Assembly (NCBI GenBank): GCA_038746605.1 | Contig: JBCDKM010000017.1 | Span: forward strand, 1-64,000 | Direction of reading: 5' to 3' | DNA: 64,000 nt | Source of the DNA: Rubricoccus sp038746605 | GTDB lineage: Bacteria > Bacteroidota > Rhodothermia > Rhodothermales > Rubricoccaceae | Shown: positions 32,585 through 40,363 of the stretch, piece after piece | Layout of the letters: each line of letters starts with the position of its first letter | Position numbering within the stretch: the first letter of the stretch is position 1 | Program-made: the position numbers and the translations under genes | The notes under the pieces: model-generated | The model's input: the letters and a program-made list of their open reading frames with translations, nothing else | What the model was told of the DNA's origin: nothing | The model's database searches: none

Positions 32585-35098
32585 CTACGATGTGGGCAGC
32601 CAGACCCGAAATGTGGCGCCCTCGCCCGGCTCGCTCTCCACGTCCAGCCGTCCGCCGTGTCCCGCCGTCACGATGCCATAGGCCAGCGAGAGCCCGAGGC
32701 CGACGCCCTCGCCCGTCGGTTTCGTCGTCACGAACGGTTCGAAGAGACGGCCACGGATCTCCTCCGGCACGCCCGGGCCGCAGTCACGCACGCGAATGCA
32801 GACGCGATCCCCGAGTCGCTCCGAGGTCAGCGTGACACACGATAGCTGCCCGTCTCCATTTGATTCTCGGGAGGCGTAGAGTGCATTATCGAGCAGGTTG
32901 ACCACGGCCTGGAGCACACCCTCGGGCGCGACGGAGACCTCCCCGATGGTGTCGTCCAGTTCCAGTTCTACCGGCGGCATGTCCGGGTGGCGTTTCTCAG
33001 CTTCAGAGGCGGCCAAACGGAGCACCGCGTTGAGGTCCGTCGGGATTCGCTCGCCGGAGGCGGCGCCGCGAGCGTGGAGTTGCATCGCCCGCACGATGCC
33101 ATCCGCGCGGGAACCGTGGGCCTGGATGGCGCGAGCGTTCTGCGCGAGGTCGTCGAGGATCGCGTCGGCCTCAGCCTGGTCGCCTGCACGGAGGGCGTCC
33201 TCCAGTTCCGCGAGGAGGTCCGCCTGAATGTCCGCGAAGTTGATGACGAAGTTGAGCGGGTTCTTGATCTCGTGCGCGATGCCGGAGGTGAGCCGCCCGA
33301 GACTCGCCATTTTCTCAGTCTCGACGAGCGTCCCCTGGGTCCGGCGCAGTTCCGCGAGAGACGTCTCCAGTTCGGCCGTCCGCTCGACTACGCGCGTTTC
33401 CAGTTCATCGGCGTAGGCGCGGAGGCGCCCCTCGGCGGTCTGGACGGAGCCTGCCATTCCGTTGAAGGCTCGCGCGAGAAGGCCCAGTTCATCGCTCGCC
33501 TGAACCGGCACGCGGGCATCGAGGTCTCCGAGTTGAACACGCTCCACGCCACCGAGGAGCGCCTGGAGCGGAAGCAGCACGCCGCGCCGAAGGAACAGAG
33601 GGAAGACGAGCAGGACGAACCCCATCGCGCCCAACACGAGCAGGACGAACGGGAGGGCTCGATCATGCGCGTTCGCTCGGTAGATCTGCCCGTAGTCCTC
33701 GATCACCCCCGTCGCGACCGGGATCCTGTCTGGCAGTCCCTCCGAAAGCGTAACCGGCAGGTACGGCGCCTCGCCCGAGAGCTGCACCCCGTTGGCGCCA
33801 AAGAAGGGGAACTGCTCCGGGCCGTCGTAGACGAGTTCGAAGACCCCGCTGGGGTAGAGCACGATGCGGTGGTAGAGATCGCGCCCGGCGAAATCCAGCC
33901 GATGCCACTCGATGACGGCCCGCAGATCCGTGATGTCGGTTTGGAAGCACGCCGCCTTGGCACTCCGGCCAGGCCCCAAGAAGGCGAACATCGCGGCCCG
34001 TCCGCTCCCGAGTAGTTCGCGCGAGGAGACGAGGAGCGGTTCGCCGTCCATGGCGAGCGCAGGCGTGCACGCAGCCCAGACCTCGCGGAGCACGCGGCCA
34101 TCGAAGGGGAAGGCGAACGGCAATGAGACCGACTCTAGTTGTCCCTCTGAGAGGTTGAACCCAGCGGGTGTCGTCTCGGCCACCTCCTGCGTGGCAGCAG
34201 GCCGACGCTGCTCCACCGTGTACCCCCCGTTCTCCTGTGGCTCGAACCGGAGCGCGATGCGAGGCGGGATCACGTTGCCTGCGTCCTCCGCAATCTCCGC
34301 GGGACGCAGCGTCACGATGGACGCCACGCCGAGCACGGCCAGGACGGTCGCCAGCGCGAGGCCGACAAGCTTGGCTTGGACCGTCGTCGGTTCGGGGGCG
34401 TAGTTGATCACCAGCACCACAAACCCGACAGAGATCGCAATCTGCCCCAGAAGCGAGCCGTACTGGAGCGCTGCGAGCGGCAGGAAGCCGAACGTCACGG
34501 CGGCGTTGAGCATCGCCATCGCGAGTTCCAGCAGGAGGAGCGCCATGAAGGCGCCGACGCCCTGGACAGCTCGCTCTCGTGCCCCTTTTCGCACGGGCGA
34601 TGCCACGAGCAACCCCTGCAGCCAGCGCGATTTGCGGCCGAGAACGCTGATCCCCCAGATCGTGCCGATGAGGAGCGCGACACCGTACGGTTGGAGCAGC
34701 CACGTGGCGAGCCCTACGTCCGCCCGGACAAAGGCCCAGACCGTCGGTACGAGGAGCGCCAGTAGGACGATACCCGTGAGAGCAAGCACCACGATGCGCT
34801 CCCGCTGGAAAGGCCGCACGAGGAAGGTGTACGCCGCCTGAATCCCAGCGGCGACGGTGAGGAGCAGCGCCGCATAGATGCCTAGCGTGGAGCGAATCTC
34901 CCAGACGGTTCCCGCCGGAGCCAGCGTGACGACCAGGAACGCTCCCGAGAACAGCGTGCTGAAACTGAGCACCACGCCCAGCCAACGCGTCGCGCGGGTG
35001 CGGCGCGGGAGGCTGAGGAGGTAGAGCGCGGCCGACCCGGTGATGAGTAGCTGGCAGAGCAGCGGGACAGCTTCGGGAGAAAGGGAGAGCGGGGGCAT
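32585..35098 (-). CDS. Membrane sensor histidine kinase
   Basis: An 837-residue kinase. Residues 1-260 contain about seven or eight membrane helices resembling 7TM-type sensor regions, then a periplasmic-like stretch (about 270-465), a further helix (about 475-495) and a HAMP domain. The dimerisation domain has the phospho-acceptor H609 in IAHEIKNPLNF and the HATPase domain has VVNLLDNALYAS, RDCGPGVPEE and GEGVGLGLSLAYGIV. It closely parallels the TPR kinase at 18148 in its catalytic half, so the two share a common kinase type with different sensors. The ATG at 35098 is chosen where the hydrophobic region begins; the upstream frame is noncoding-like. Confidence 0.9.
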   Translation of the reverse strand: MPPLSLSPEAVPLLCQLLITGSAALYLLSLPRRTRATRWLGVVLSFSTLFSGAFLVVTLAPAGTVWEIRSTLGIYAALLLTVAAGIQAAYTFLVRPFQRERIVVLALTGIVLLALLVPTVWAFVRADVGLATWLLQPYGVALLIGTIWGISVLGRKSRWLQGLLVASPVRKGARERAVQGVGAFMALLLLELAMAMLNAAVTFGFLPLAALQYGSLLGQIAISVGFVVLVINYAPEPTTVQAKLVGLALATVLAVLGVASIVTLRPAEIAEDAGNVIPPRIALRFEPQENGGYTVEQRRPAATQEVAETTPAGFNLSEGQLESVSLPFAFPFDGRVLREVWAACTPALAMDGEPLLVSSRELLGSGRAAMFAFLGPGRSAKAACFQTDITDLRAVIEWHRLDFAGRDLYHRIVLYPSGVFELVYDGPEQFPFFGANGVQLSGEAPYLPVTLSEGLPDRIPVATGVIEDYGQIYRANAHDRALPFVLLVLGAMGFVLLVFPLFLRRGVLLPLQALLGGVERVQLGDLDARVPVQASDELGLLARAFNGMAGSVQTAEGRLRAYADELETRVVERTAELETSLAELRRTQGTLVETEKMASLGRLTSGIAHEIKNPLNFVINFADIQADLLAELEDALRAGDQAEADAILDDLAQNARAIQAHGSRADGIVRAMQLHARGAASGERIPTDLNAVLRLAASEAEKRHPDMPPVELELDDTIGEVSVAPEGVLQAVVNLLDNALYASRESNGDGQLSCVTLTSERLGDRVCIRVRDCGPGVPEEIRGRLFEPFVTTKPTGEGVGLGLSLAYGIVTAGHGGRLDVESEPGEGATFRVWLPTS

Positions 35099-35487
35099 CG
35101 GAGCCGAGACGTGCCGCACGGTACGGCGGCGGTGCGTTGGGTTGCAACGTCTCGCAGATCCGCCGCTGACGGCCCACGGGTTCCCCGAGGCGGGCCGCCT
35201 CGGGCTCTGGCTTGGACGAGCCGCTGACGTGCCGTATGCTTGTCGGCCGCCGCTTCGCAGGTGAAGCCGCGTTTTCCCCTGACTGCTCATGCTCGTCGTC
35301 CGCACCGAACTCGCCCTGACCGCCCGCTGCTTCAGCGGGCCGCTCTAGGGTCCCCGGTCTCGACGACAACGCCCTGCGCCCCATGGCGCGGGGCCTGGTC
35401 CGTGCGCGCCTCGCGCACCGGGGGCCACGTCACCCGGACGCTCCGGGTCGCCTCTCTCGCCGACGCGCGAGGGATGCCTGTGCCCCC
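35099..35487. other. Divergent intergenic region with several hairpins
   Basis: This 389-bp stretch between divergent genes contains a repeat-family palindrome (35182-35202) and two further small hairpins: GCCCGCTG-CTT-CAGCGGGC at 35322-35340, and GCCCC/GGGGC arms around 35378-35394. A 19-codon frame (ATG at 35289 to TAG at 35348) could be a leader peptide, because the first of the two small hairpins overlaps its end. The evidence is too thin to call it a gene. Confidence 0.45.
35182..35202. repeat. Outward-oriented CCCGCCTCGG-family palindrome
   Basis: CCCGAGGCGG-G-CCGCCTCGGG is a perfect palindrome with the arms in the reverse order of most copies, as at 1767. It lies between divergent gene starts. 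Confidence 0.85.
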
Positions 35488-36204
35488 ATGCCTGTTTTCC
35501 ACGATCCCGGCGAGTCCCGCCGGGCCTGTCGCGCTCGGTACCACGCGCGACGTGAGGCCGCTCTGCGCCGCCTCTACCGCTTTCTCCATCCCCCTCCTCC
35601 CTATCCACCGGAGTTCATCGATGTCCCGTTGGACGAGCCGATCTGGCAAGGCTACATCCGCTCGTTCGTGCCCGCCGTCTCAGACTGGCACCCGCTCTAC
35701 CCTGCACTGGTGGAGCTGCTGCCGTTCGTCGACATCATCTGGTACGACACCGACAAGACGTTCCCTGCGAGCAAGAAGCGGCGCCGCCGCTACCGCCGAC
35801 GCCCAGCAAACCAACGCCTTCGGACTATCAGCGAGTACCGGCTCACAGATGTGCAACGGCGCGACGCCGTCCCGCGTCACCTCCACTCGCTTCTCGTCTT
35901 CGCGCCCGAGGCCACGCGCGATGGCAGAAGCCGCCGGTTTAAGGTGGCCGATCCCGAGTGGTACCGCCTCCAGACTTCGCGTTTCTATGTCACGCACCAG
36001 CGCATCCCGACCGACGCGGCGCGCGAGGCTCAGTCTCTCCGTGACCGCTCGTGGCAGAACGGCCGCGCCTCGGAGATGTACGGTGTCCTCTTCGGCTACG
36101 GCGATTGGGACGATGGAGAGCATCTCCAAGAACGACGCTCTCGCGAGAGCGCCCTGTACGACTTGGACCAACTGGGCGTGCGCCCCCTCCGCCTCCGGCT
36201 GTGA
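35488..36204 (+). CDS. Protein of unknown function
   Basis: A 238-residue protein with no recognised domain. It has a basic N-terminal third, a hydrophobic-aromatic middle (YPALVELLPFVDIIWYDTDKTFP), a very basic patch KKRRRRYRRR near residue 90, then a mixed C-terminal half with FGYGDWDDGEHLQE. The basic patch suggests nucleic-acid or membrane-phosphate contact, but this is speculative. The ATG at 35488 follows GTGCCCCC and begins a more balanced composition than the Arg-rich frame before it. A hairpin of the repeat family overlaps the first bases after the stop. Confidence 0.55.
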   Translation: MPVFHDPGESRRACRARYHARREAALRRLYRFLHPPPPYPPEFIDVPLDEPIWQGYIRSFVPAVSDWHPLYPALVELLPFVDIIWYDTDKTFPASKKRRRRYRRRPANQRLRTISEYRLTDVQRRDAVPRHLHSLLVFAPEATRDGRSRRFKVADPEWYRLQTSRFYVTHQRIPTDAAREAQSLRDRSWQNGRASEMYGVLFGYGDWDDGEHLQERRSRESALYDLDQLGVRPLRLRL

Positions 36205-36230
36205 CCGCCTCGGGAGTGGCGCCGAGGCAG
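36205..36230. repeat. CCCGCCTCGG-family hairpin
   Basis: CCGCCTCGG (36205-36213) and CCGAGGCAG (36222-36230) pair with one mismatch, beginning at the base after the stop codon. Confidence 0.75.
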
Positions 36231-36327
36231 ACGGTGCACCTCAGGTCTCGCCCGGTTGCGGGCGCGGGAGGCCTCCCCCTACCTTGATGTCCGTTATGCA
36301 GCCCAGCGTCCCTCACGCCGCTCCGCC

Positions 36328-37278
36328 ATGGCCGACGAGACCGATCCTCCCCTTCGCCTCTCCGCCTCCGAACTGGCCACCCGTCTGGAGGGCTTCCTGA
36401 CCGACTACCTCCAGGGCAAGAGCACCGCCACGGTCGGCACGTACCGGCGGGCGCTCAACGAGTTCGAGCGCTATCACGGGGCTCGCCTCGGGCGCCCCAC
36501 GGCCCGCTTCGTCTTTCGCGAGGCCGATGTGGGCGAGTACAAGCGCTACCTCATGGAAGAGCGCGAACTGAGCCAGGTCTCGGTAAGCACCTACCTGACG
36601 GCACTGCGTCGGCTCTGCGAGTACCTCGTCGCCCGGGGCGACCTGCCCGAGAACCCGGCACGTGCCGTCAAGGGCAACCGGCGACCGAGCCAGCACTCGC
36701 GCGGCGTCCTCGCCGAGGCGGACGTGCAGCGCCTCTTCGAGGTCGTCCCCCGCGCCTCGCTGATCGGGCACCGCGACCGTGCCATCATCTCGCTGATGGT
36801 TTTCGGTGGCCTCGCGGAGATCGAACTCGTCCGCGCCGACCGTGGCGACCTGGACCAGACCCTCATGGGCACGTACCTCCGTGTGCAAGGCAAGGGCCGA
36901 CAGTCCAAAGATGAGGCGGTGCGTCTGGATACCCAGGCCGTGGATCCGCTTCTGGCTTACCTCCGCCAGCGCGGCGAAGGCGCTCCCTCCTCTCCCCTCT
37001 TCGTGAGCCACGGGCACCGCTCGGAGGGTACCCGCCTCAACACCCGCTCCGTGCGCGGTCGTGTCAACGGCTACCTTCGCGATGCGGGACTCAAGCGGCC
37101 GGGCATCAGCCCCCATTCGCTCACCCACACGGCCCCCCTCATCTGGCTCAACGACGGCATGGACCTCGACGAGGTGCGCCGCCGCCTCCGACACGGAACG
37201 CTCGAAACCACCATGATCTCGTTCCGCAAGCAGGGCCTGTTGAAGCGCCCCGCCACCACCGACGATACCGCGCGATGA
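36328..37278 (+). CDS. Tyrosine-recombinase (XerC/D-like) homologue with lost catalytic residues
   Basis: A 316-residue protein with the complete two-domain Xer architecture: a SAM-like core-binding domain (about 15-110: KSTATVGTYRRALNEFERY) and a catalytic domain. The active-site positions are altered. The first Arg (GLRxSEL in XerD) is Ala in GGLAEIELV, the HxLRH motif reads HSLTH so the second Arg is Thr, and the nucleophile region (TTxxYxH) reads TTMISFRK with no Tyr. The Lys beta-turn (QGKGRQSK) and the His positions remain. It may still bind DNA but should not cleave it by the standard mechanism. It is not flanked by phage genes. Confidence 0.85.
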   Translation: MADETDPPLRLSASELATRLEGFLTDYLQGKSTATVGTYRRALNEFERYHGARLGRPTARFVFREADVGEYKRYLMEERELSQVSVSTYLTALRRLCEYLVARGDLPENPARAVKGNRRPSQHSRGVLAEADVQRLFEVVPRASLIGHRDRAIISLMVFGGLAEIELVRADRGDLDQTLMGTYLRVQGKGRQSKDEAVRLDTQAVDPLLAYLRQRGEGAPSSPLFVSHGHRSEGTRLNTRSVRGRVNGYLRDAGLKRPGISPHSLTHTAPLIWLNDGMDLDEVRRRLRHGTLETTMISFRKQGLLKRPATTDDTAR

Positions 37279-37309
37279 CCTGACCTCGCGCCTCCCCACC
37301 ACCCCGACC

Positions 37310-37789
37310 GTGCGCTTCCTCTCCTTCGCCCTCCTCGCGCTTTTTCTCCTTCCGGGATGCGACCTCATCGAGTCCCTAGAGGACTCGGATCCTGTCGCTG
37401 TTCCGATCACGTCCGTTCGCATCGCGGACATCCCGCTGATGCCCAACCGGACCACGGAATGGGACGATGATGGCACCGGCCCCGATGTCTTCGTCGAGAT
37501 CCAGAACACTGCGGGATCCAACCTCGGCCGCAGCGCGATCATTCCAGACGTAGACCTGACTCAGCCGCTCACCGTCCAGATGCCGGATGGCATCGAGACG
37601 GGCTCCGCTGACGCGCGCCTCTTCGTGGCCGTCTACGATGACGACGGCGGCAACATCTTTGTCGCGGAGCGTCTCGGAGACAGCCGCTCGTTCTCCGTCG
37701 AGGAACTCGAAGGCTCCGGCGGGAGCCTCGTTCTGCTCGACAGCCGCTCGGACAACGGCCGCGTAGCGACGTACGAGGTGATCCGGTAG
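37310..37789 (+). CDS. Lipoprotein with C2-like domain features
   Basis: A 159-residue lipoprotein. The GTG start begins a signal with lipobox LLPGC (Cys at about 17). The mature region has ITSVRIADIPLMPNRTTEWDDDGTGPDVFVEIQN, a pattern common in Bacteroidota lipoproteins that contain an acidic, calcium-binding-like C2-type sandwich. Several acidic clusters (DDDGTG, YDDDGG) fit this. The function is unknown, and it is probably anchored in the inner leaflet of the outer membrane. It lies 31 bp after the recombinase-like gene and may be co-transcribed. Confidence 0.75.
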   Translation: MRFLSFALLALFLLPGCDLIESLEDSDPVAVPITSVRIADIPLMPNRTTEWDDDGTGPDVFVEIQNTAGSNLGRSAIIPDVDLTQPLTVQMPDGIETGSADARLFVAVYDDDGGNIFVAERLGDSRSFSVEELEGSGGSLVLLDSRSDNGRVATYEVIR

Positions 37790-38076
37790 CCCTCCAGTCT
37801 TCTCGCGAGGGCCCTGAAAGCGCCGCGCCACCGCACCCGGAGGCACGGCGGCGCAACAGACAGAGCGAAGCGGAAGGGCAGAGCTTCTGAGAGGGGACGG
37901 GTGTCAGCCCGCGAGCCGAACATCGCGCGCCCAAGGCAGAAGAGCAAACCGTTGACGGCTCTTTCACATCACCCAACTCGTTGCTTCCCAACGGATTTAG
38001 CAGGGCAACCGTTTACCGTCTTACATCTCGACGAGCGCTTGTCCTACACGCGGACGGTGCTGTCGTCCGCGTCTGG

Positions 38077-38550
38077 CTACAAACGTCTGACCTCTCGCGA
38101 GAGGCGGCGGAGAAACCGATCCGTCATCCGCCCGAACTCTGCGGTTAGGGCCGCCCGCACGACGCCCGCTACGAACCGGGGCGCGGGGATCTCCAACTCG
38201 GCCTCCAACCAGAGGGCTCCATCGGCTTCGGGACCATCCTCTGTGTAGGCGACCCCGCCCGTGAACGTCGCGTTGCCTTCGCCCGGAACAGGCACCCAGT
38301 TCACTTGGAGGCCCTCCGCGTCGAAGGTGTAGCGGCAGGCGTAGACCGTGCGAACCTGCACGCCGGGTGGGCCGAGGGGCTCCATCGTCCAGACGTAGGC
38401 ATCCTCGCCCGCCTCGGGCAGCGGCTGGACGGACTCGACGTTGGGGAAGAGGCGGGCCCAGCGCGGCACGTCGCGCATCAACGTGAACGCCTCTGGCGCG
38501 GGCACCGCGAGCCGGAACGTGCGGCGGACTTCGGCGGGGACGCGGATCAC
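38077..38550 (-). CDS. SRPBCC/polyketide-cyclase-like protein
   Basis: A 157-residue protein of the START/SRPBCC helix-grip fold: an opening strand EVRRTFRLAVPAPEAFTLMRD, the conserved VPRWARLFPNVESVQPL, then alternating strands and the long C-terminal helix FVAGVVRAALTAEFGRMTDRFLRRL. Family members bind hydrophobic ligands in a central cavity (CoxG and coenzyme Q-binding proteins are close in pattern). The GTG start overlaps the purQ stop as GTGA, so translation is coupled to purQ. No functional link with purine synthesis is known. The ligand is not inferable. Confidence 0.85.
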   Translation of the reverse strand: MIRVPAEVRRTFRLAVPAPEAFTLMRDVPRWARLFPNVESVQPLPEAGEDAYVWTMEPLGPPGVQVRTVYACRYTFDAEGLQVNWVPVPGEGNATFTGGVAYTEDGPEADGALWLEAELEIPAPRFVAGVVRAALTAEFGRMTDRFLRRLSREVRRL

Positions 38551-39269
38551 GCTGCGAGTGCCTCCACCGGCTCCCCGAGGTGGGCGAGGGCGGAGCGGAA
38601 GATCACGGCTCCGTCGGCTCCGCCGTGACCGAGGATGGCTTCCACGCAGCGCTCCGGGTGCGGCATCATGCCCATCACGTTGCCACCCTCGCTGAGAATG
38701 CCCGCGATGTTGCGCGCCGAGCCGTTCGGGTTGGCCTCGGCCGTGGGTTGGCCGTCCGCATCGGCGTACCGGAAGACGACGCGGTTCTCGGCCTCCAGCC
38801 GGTCTAGCGTGGCCTCGTCGGCGGTGTAATTGCCGTCGCCGTGGGCGACGGGGATCGTGAGCAGGTCGCCCACCTGCGCCTGGTTCGTGAACGGTGTCTC
38901 GGCGTTCTCGACGCGGAGGTGCACATCGCGGCAGACGAACCGGAGGCTGGCGTTGCGCATCAGCGCGCCCGGCAGGAGCCCGGCCTCGCAGAGCACCTGG
39001 AAGCCGTTGCAGACGCCGAGCACCAGCCCGCCCGCCTTCGCGTGGCGTACCACGTCTTTCATCACAGGCGAGAACCGCGCGATGGCACCGCTCCGCAAGT
39101 AGTCGCCGTAGCTGAACCCGCCGGGCACGATCACGAGGTCTGCGTCGCCGACGCTCTCCTCTTTGTGCCACACGAACCGGGCGTCCTGCCCGAAGACGTG
39201 CTTCGCGGCGTGGTAGGCGTCGTGGTCGCAGTTGGACCCGGGGAAGACGAGGACGGCGATGCGAGCCAT
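38547..39269 (-). CDS. purQ: Phosphoribosylformylglycinamidine synthase subunit PurQ
   Basis: A 240-residue class I glutamine amidotransferase subunit. The start MARIAVLVFPGSNCDHD is the PurQ hallmark, VPGGFSYGDYLRSGAIA forms the oxyanion region, GVCNGFQVL holds the nucleophilic Cys and MPHPER the catalytic His. It releases ammonia from glutamine for PurL in the fourth step of purine synthesis, in the cytosol. purL and purS are not in the window. The start at 39269 is preferred over the upstream frame. Its leader contains one arm of a 15-bp inverted repeat shared with the divergent DUF58 gene. Confidence 0.95.
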   Translation of the reverse strand: MARIAVLVFPGSNCDHDAYHAAKHVFGQDARFVWHKEESVGDADLVIVPGGFSYGDYLRSGAIARFSPVMKDVVRHAKAGGLVLGVCNGFQVLCEAGLLPGALMRNASLRFVCRDVHLRVENAETPFTNQAQVGDLLTIPVAHGDGNYTADEATLDRLEAENRVVFRYADADGQPTAEANPNGSARNIAGILSEGGNVMGMMPHPERCVEAILGHGGADGAVIFRSALAHLGEPVEALAA

Positions 39270-39274
39270 GTCGG

Positions 39275-39386
39275 AAGGGTGAAGGGTGAAGGCCAAAGGG
39301 TGAAACGAGACGCCTCGCCTCTCCGCGACGAGTAATCTAGCCAGCGACGCCGCGTTGCTCCGGTCCAGACCTCACCCTTCACCCTT
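39275..39386. promoter_or_regulatory. Divergent promoter region flanked by a 15-bp inverted repeat
   Basis: AAGGGTGAAGGGTGA (39275-39289) and its exact complement TCACCCTTCACCCTT (39372-39386) lie just inside the starts of the divergent purQ and DUF58 genes. Each gene therefore has an identical pyrimidine-rich leader 6-13 bases before its start codon. This may be a shared initiation element or a duplicated operator. A hairpin across 82 nt is possible but less likely to matter. Confidence 0.6.
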
Positions 39387-39398
39387 TTCCCCTCTCCC

Positions 39399-40274
39399 TT
39401 GATTCCGCGAGAGCTGTTCCGCACCATCCGTCACATCGAGATCCGCACGAAGGGACTCGTGGACGAACTCTTCGGGGGGGAGTACCAGTCCGCGTTCAAG
39501 GGGCGCGGTATCGAGTTCGCCGAGGTCCGCCCCTACCAGATCGGAGACGACGTGCGCAGCATCGACTGGAGTGTGACCGCGCGGACCGGCGAGCCATTCG
39601 TCAAGATGTACGAGGAGGAGCGCGAGCAAACGCTGCTCCTTTGTGTGGACGTGAGTGCGTCCGAGGCGTTCGGTAGCACGGGCACGCTCAAGCGGGAACT
39701 GGCCGCCGAGGTTTGCGCAGTCCTGGGCTTCAGCGCCATCCGCAACGATGACAAGGTAGGCCTCCTGCTCTTCACCGACCGGGTGGAGCGCTTTGTACCG
39801 CCCAAGAAGGGTCGCCGCCACGTGCTCCGCGTCGTGCGCGACCTCTACGTCCACGGGCCGGAGCACACGGGCACAGACCTGGGCGCCGCCTTCGACCACG
39901 CGCTTCGCGTCCTGCGCCGCCGGGCAGTGGTGGTGGTGGTAAGCGACTTCCTGGCCTCAGGCTACGAGAAGCCGCTCCGTGCCCTCGCGGCCCGTCACGA
40001 TGTCGTCGCGGTCCGCACCGTGGATCCTCGCGAAGAAACCCTACCTGCCGTCGGCCTCGTGACGCTTCGCGATGCCGAGACGGGGCAGCCGGTCCTGGTG
40101 GACACGAGCAGCAGGAAGGCCCGCGAGGCCTTCGCGCGGAGAGCCCGCGACCGCGAGGCACAGACCATCGCTGCGCTGACCCGTGCCCGTGTCGGCACGG
40201 TGACCGTCCGCACCGGGGAAGACTTCGTGGACCCGCTGGCGGCGTTTTTCCGGAGGCGGAATCGCGAGCGGTGA
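39399..40274 (+). CDS. DUF58 family protein
   Basis: A 291-residue protein of the DUF58 (VWA-like) family. IRHIEIRTKGLVDELFGGEYQSAFKGRG is the family opening, EFAEVRPYQIGDDVRSIDWSVTARTGEPFVK the most conserved block, and LCVDVSASEAFG the MIDAS-like acidic site. These proteins work with MoxR AAA ATPases and BatA/BatD-type membrane proteins in envelope maturation or aerotolerance. A TTG start is assigned because the conserved N-terminus begins immediately there and no other start precedes it. It precedes a BatD-like gene with a possible 4-bp overlap. The MoxR partner is encoded 12 kb away. Confidence 0.9.
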   Translation: MIPRELFRTIRHIEIRTKGLVDELFGGEYQSAFKGRGIEFAEVRPYQIGDDVRSIDWSVTARTGEPFVKMYEEEREQTLLLCVDVSASEAFGSTGTLKRELAAEVCAVLGFSAIRNDDKVGLLLFTDRVERFVPPKKGRRHVLRVVRDLYVHGPEHTGTDLGAAFDHALRVLRRRAVVVVVSDFLASGYEKPLRALAARHDVVAVRTVDPREETLPAVGLVTLRDAETGQPVLVDTSSRKAREAFARRARDREAQTIAALTRARVGTVTVRTGEDFVDPLAAFFRRRNRER

Positions 40275-40333
40275 AGGGTTCTGGGGTCCGGGTTCCAGGT
40301 TCCGGGTTGTCTTCGCACAGCCCGACGAGGCCC

Positions 40334-40352
40334 CCTCTCCCACCGGGAGAGG
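40334..40352. repeat. CCTCTCCC-ACC-GGGAGAGG hairpin
   Basis: An 8-bp perfect stem with a 3-nt loop, different in sequence from the main family, sits 12 bp before a candidate ATG. A GGGTTCC-type direct-repeat patch precedes it (40280-40312). Similar CCCTCTCCC...GGGAGAGG elements are known as dispersed repeats in other GC-rich bacteria. Confidence 0.75.
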
Positions 40353-40363
40353 ATGAGGGGCTG

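Noticed and set aside
35289..35348. 19-residue leader peptide MLVVRTELALTARCFSGPL
   Set aside because: A short frame with a hairpin over its end, but there is no regulated biosynthetic gene downstream and no repeated regulatory codons.
36328..37278. Integrase of a prophage or integrative element
   Set aside because: There are no attachment-site repeats, tRNA or phage genes nearby, and the catalytic residues are lost.
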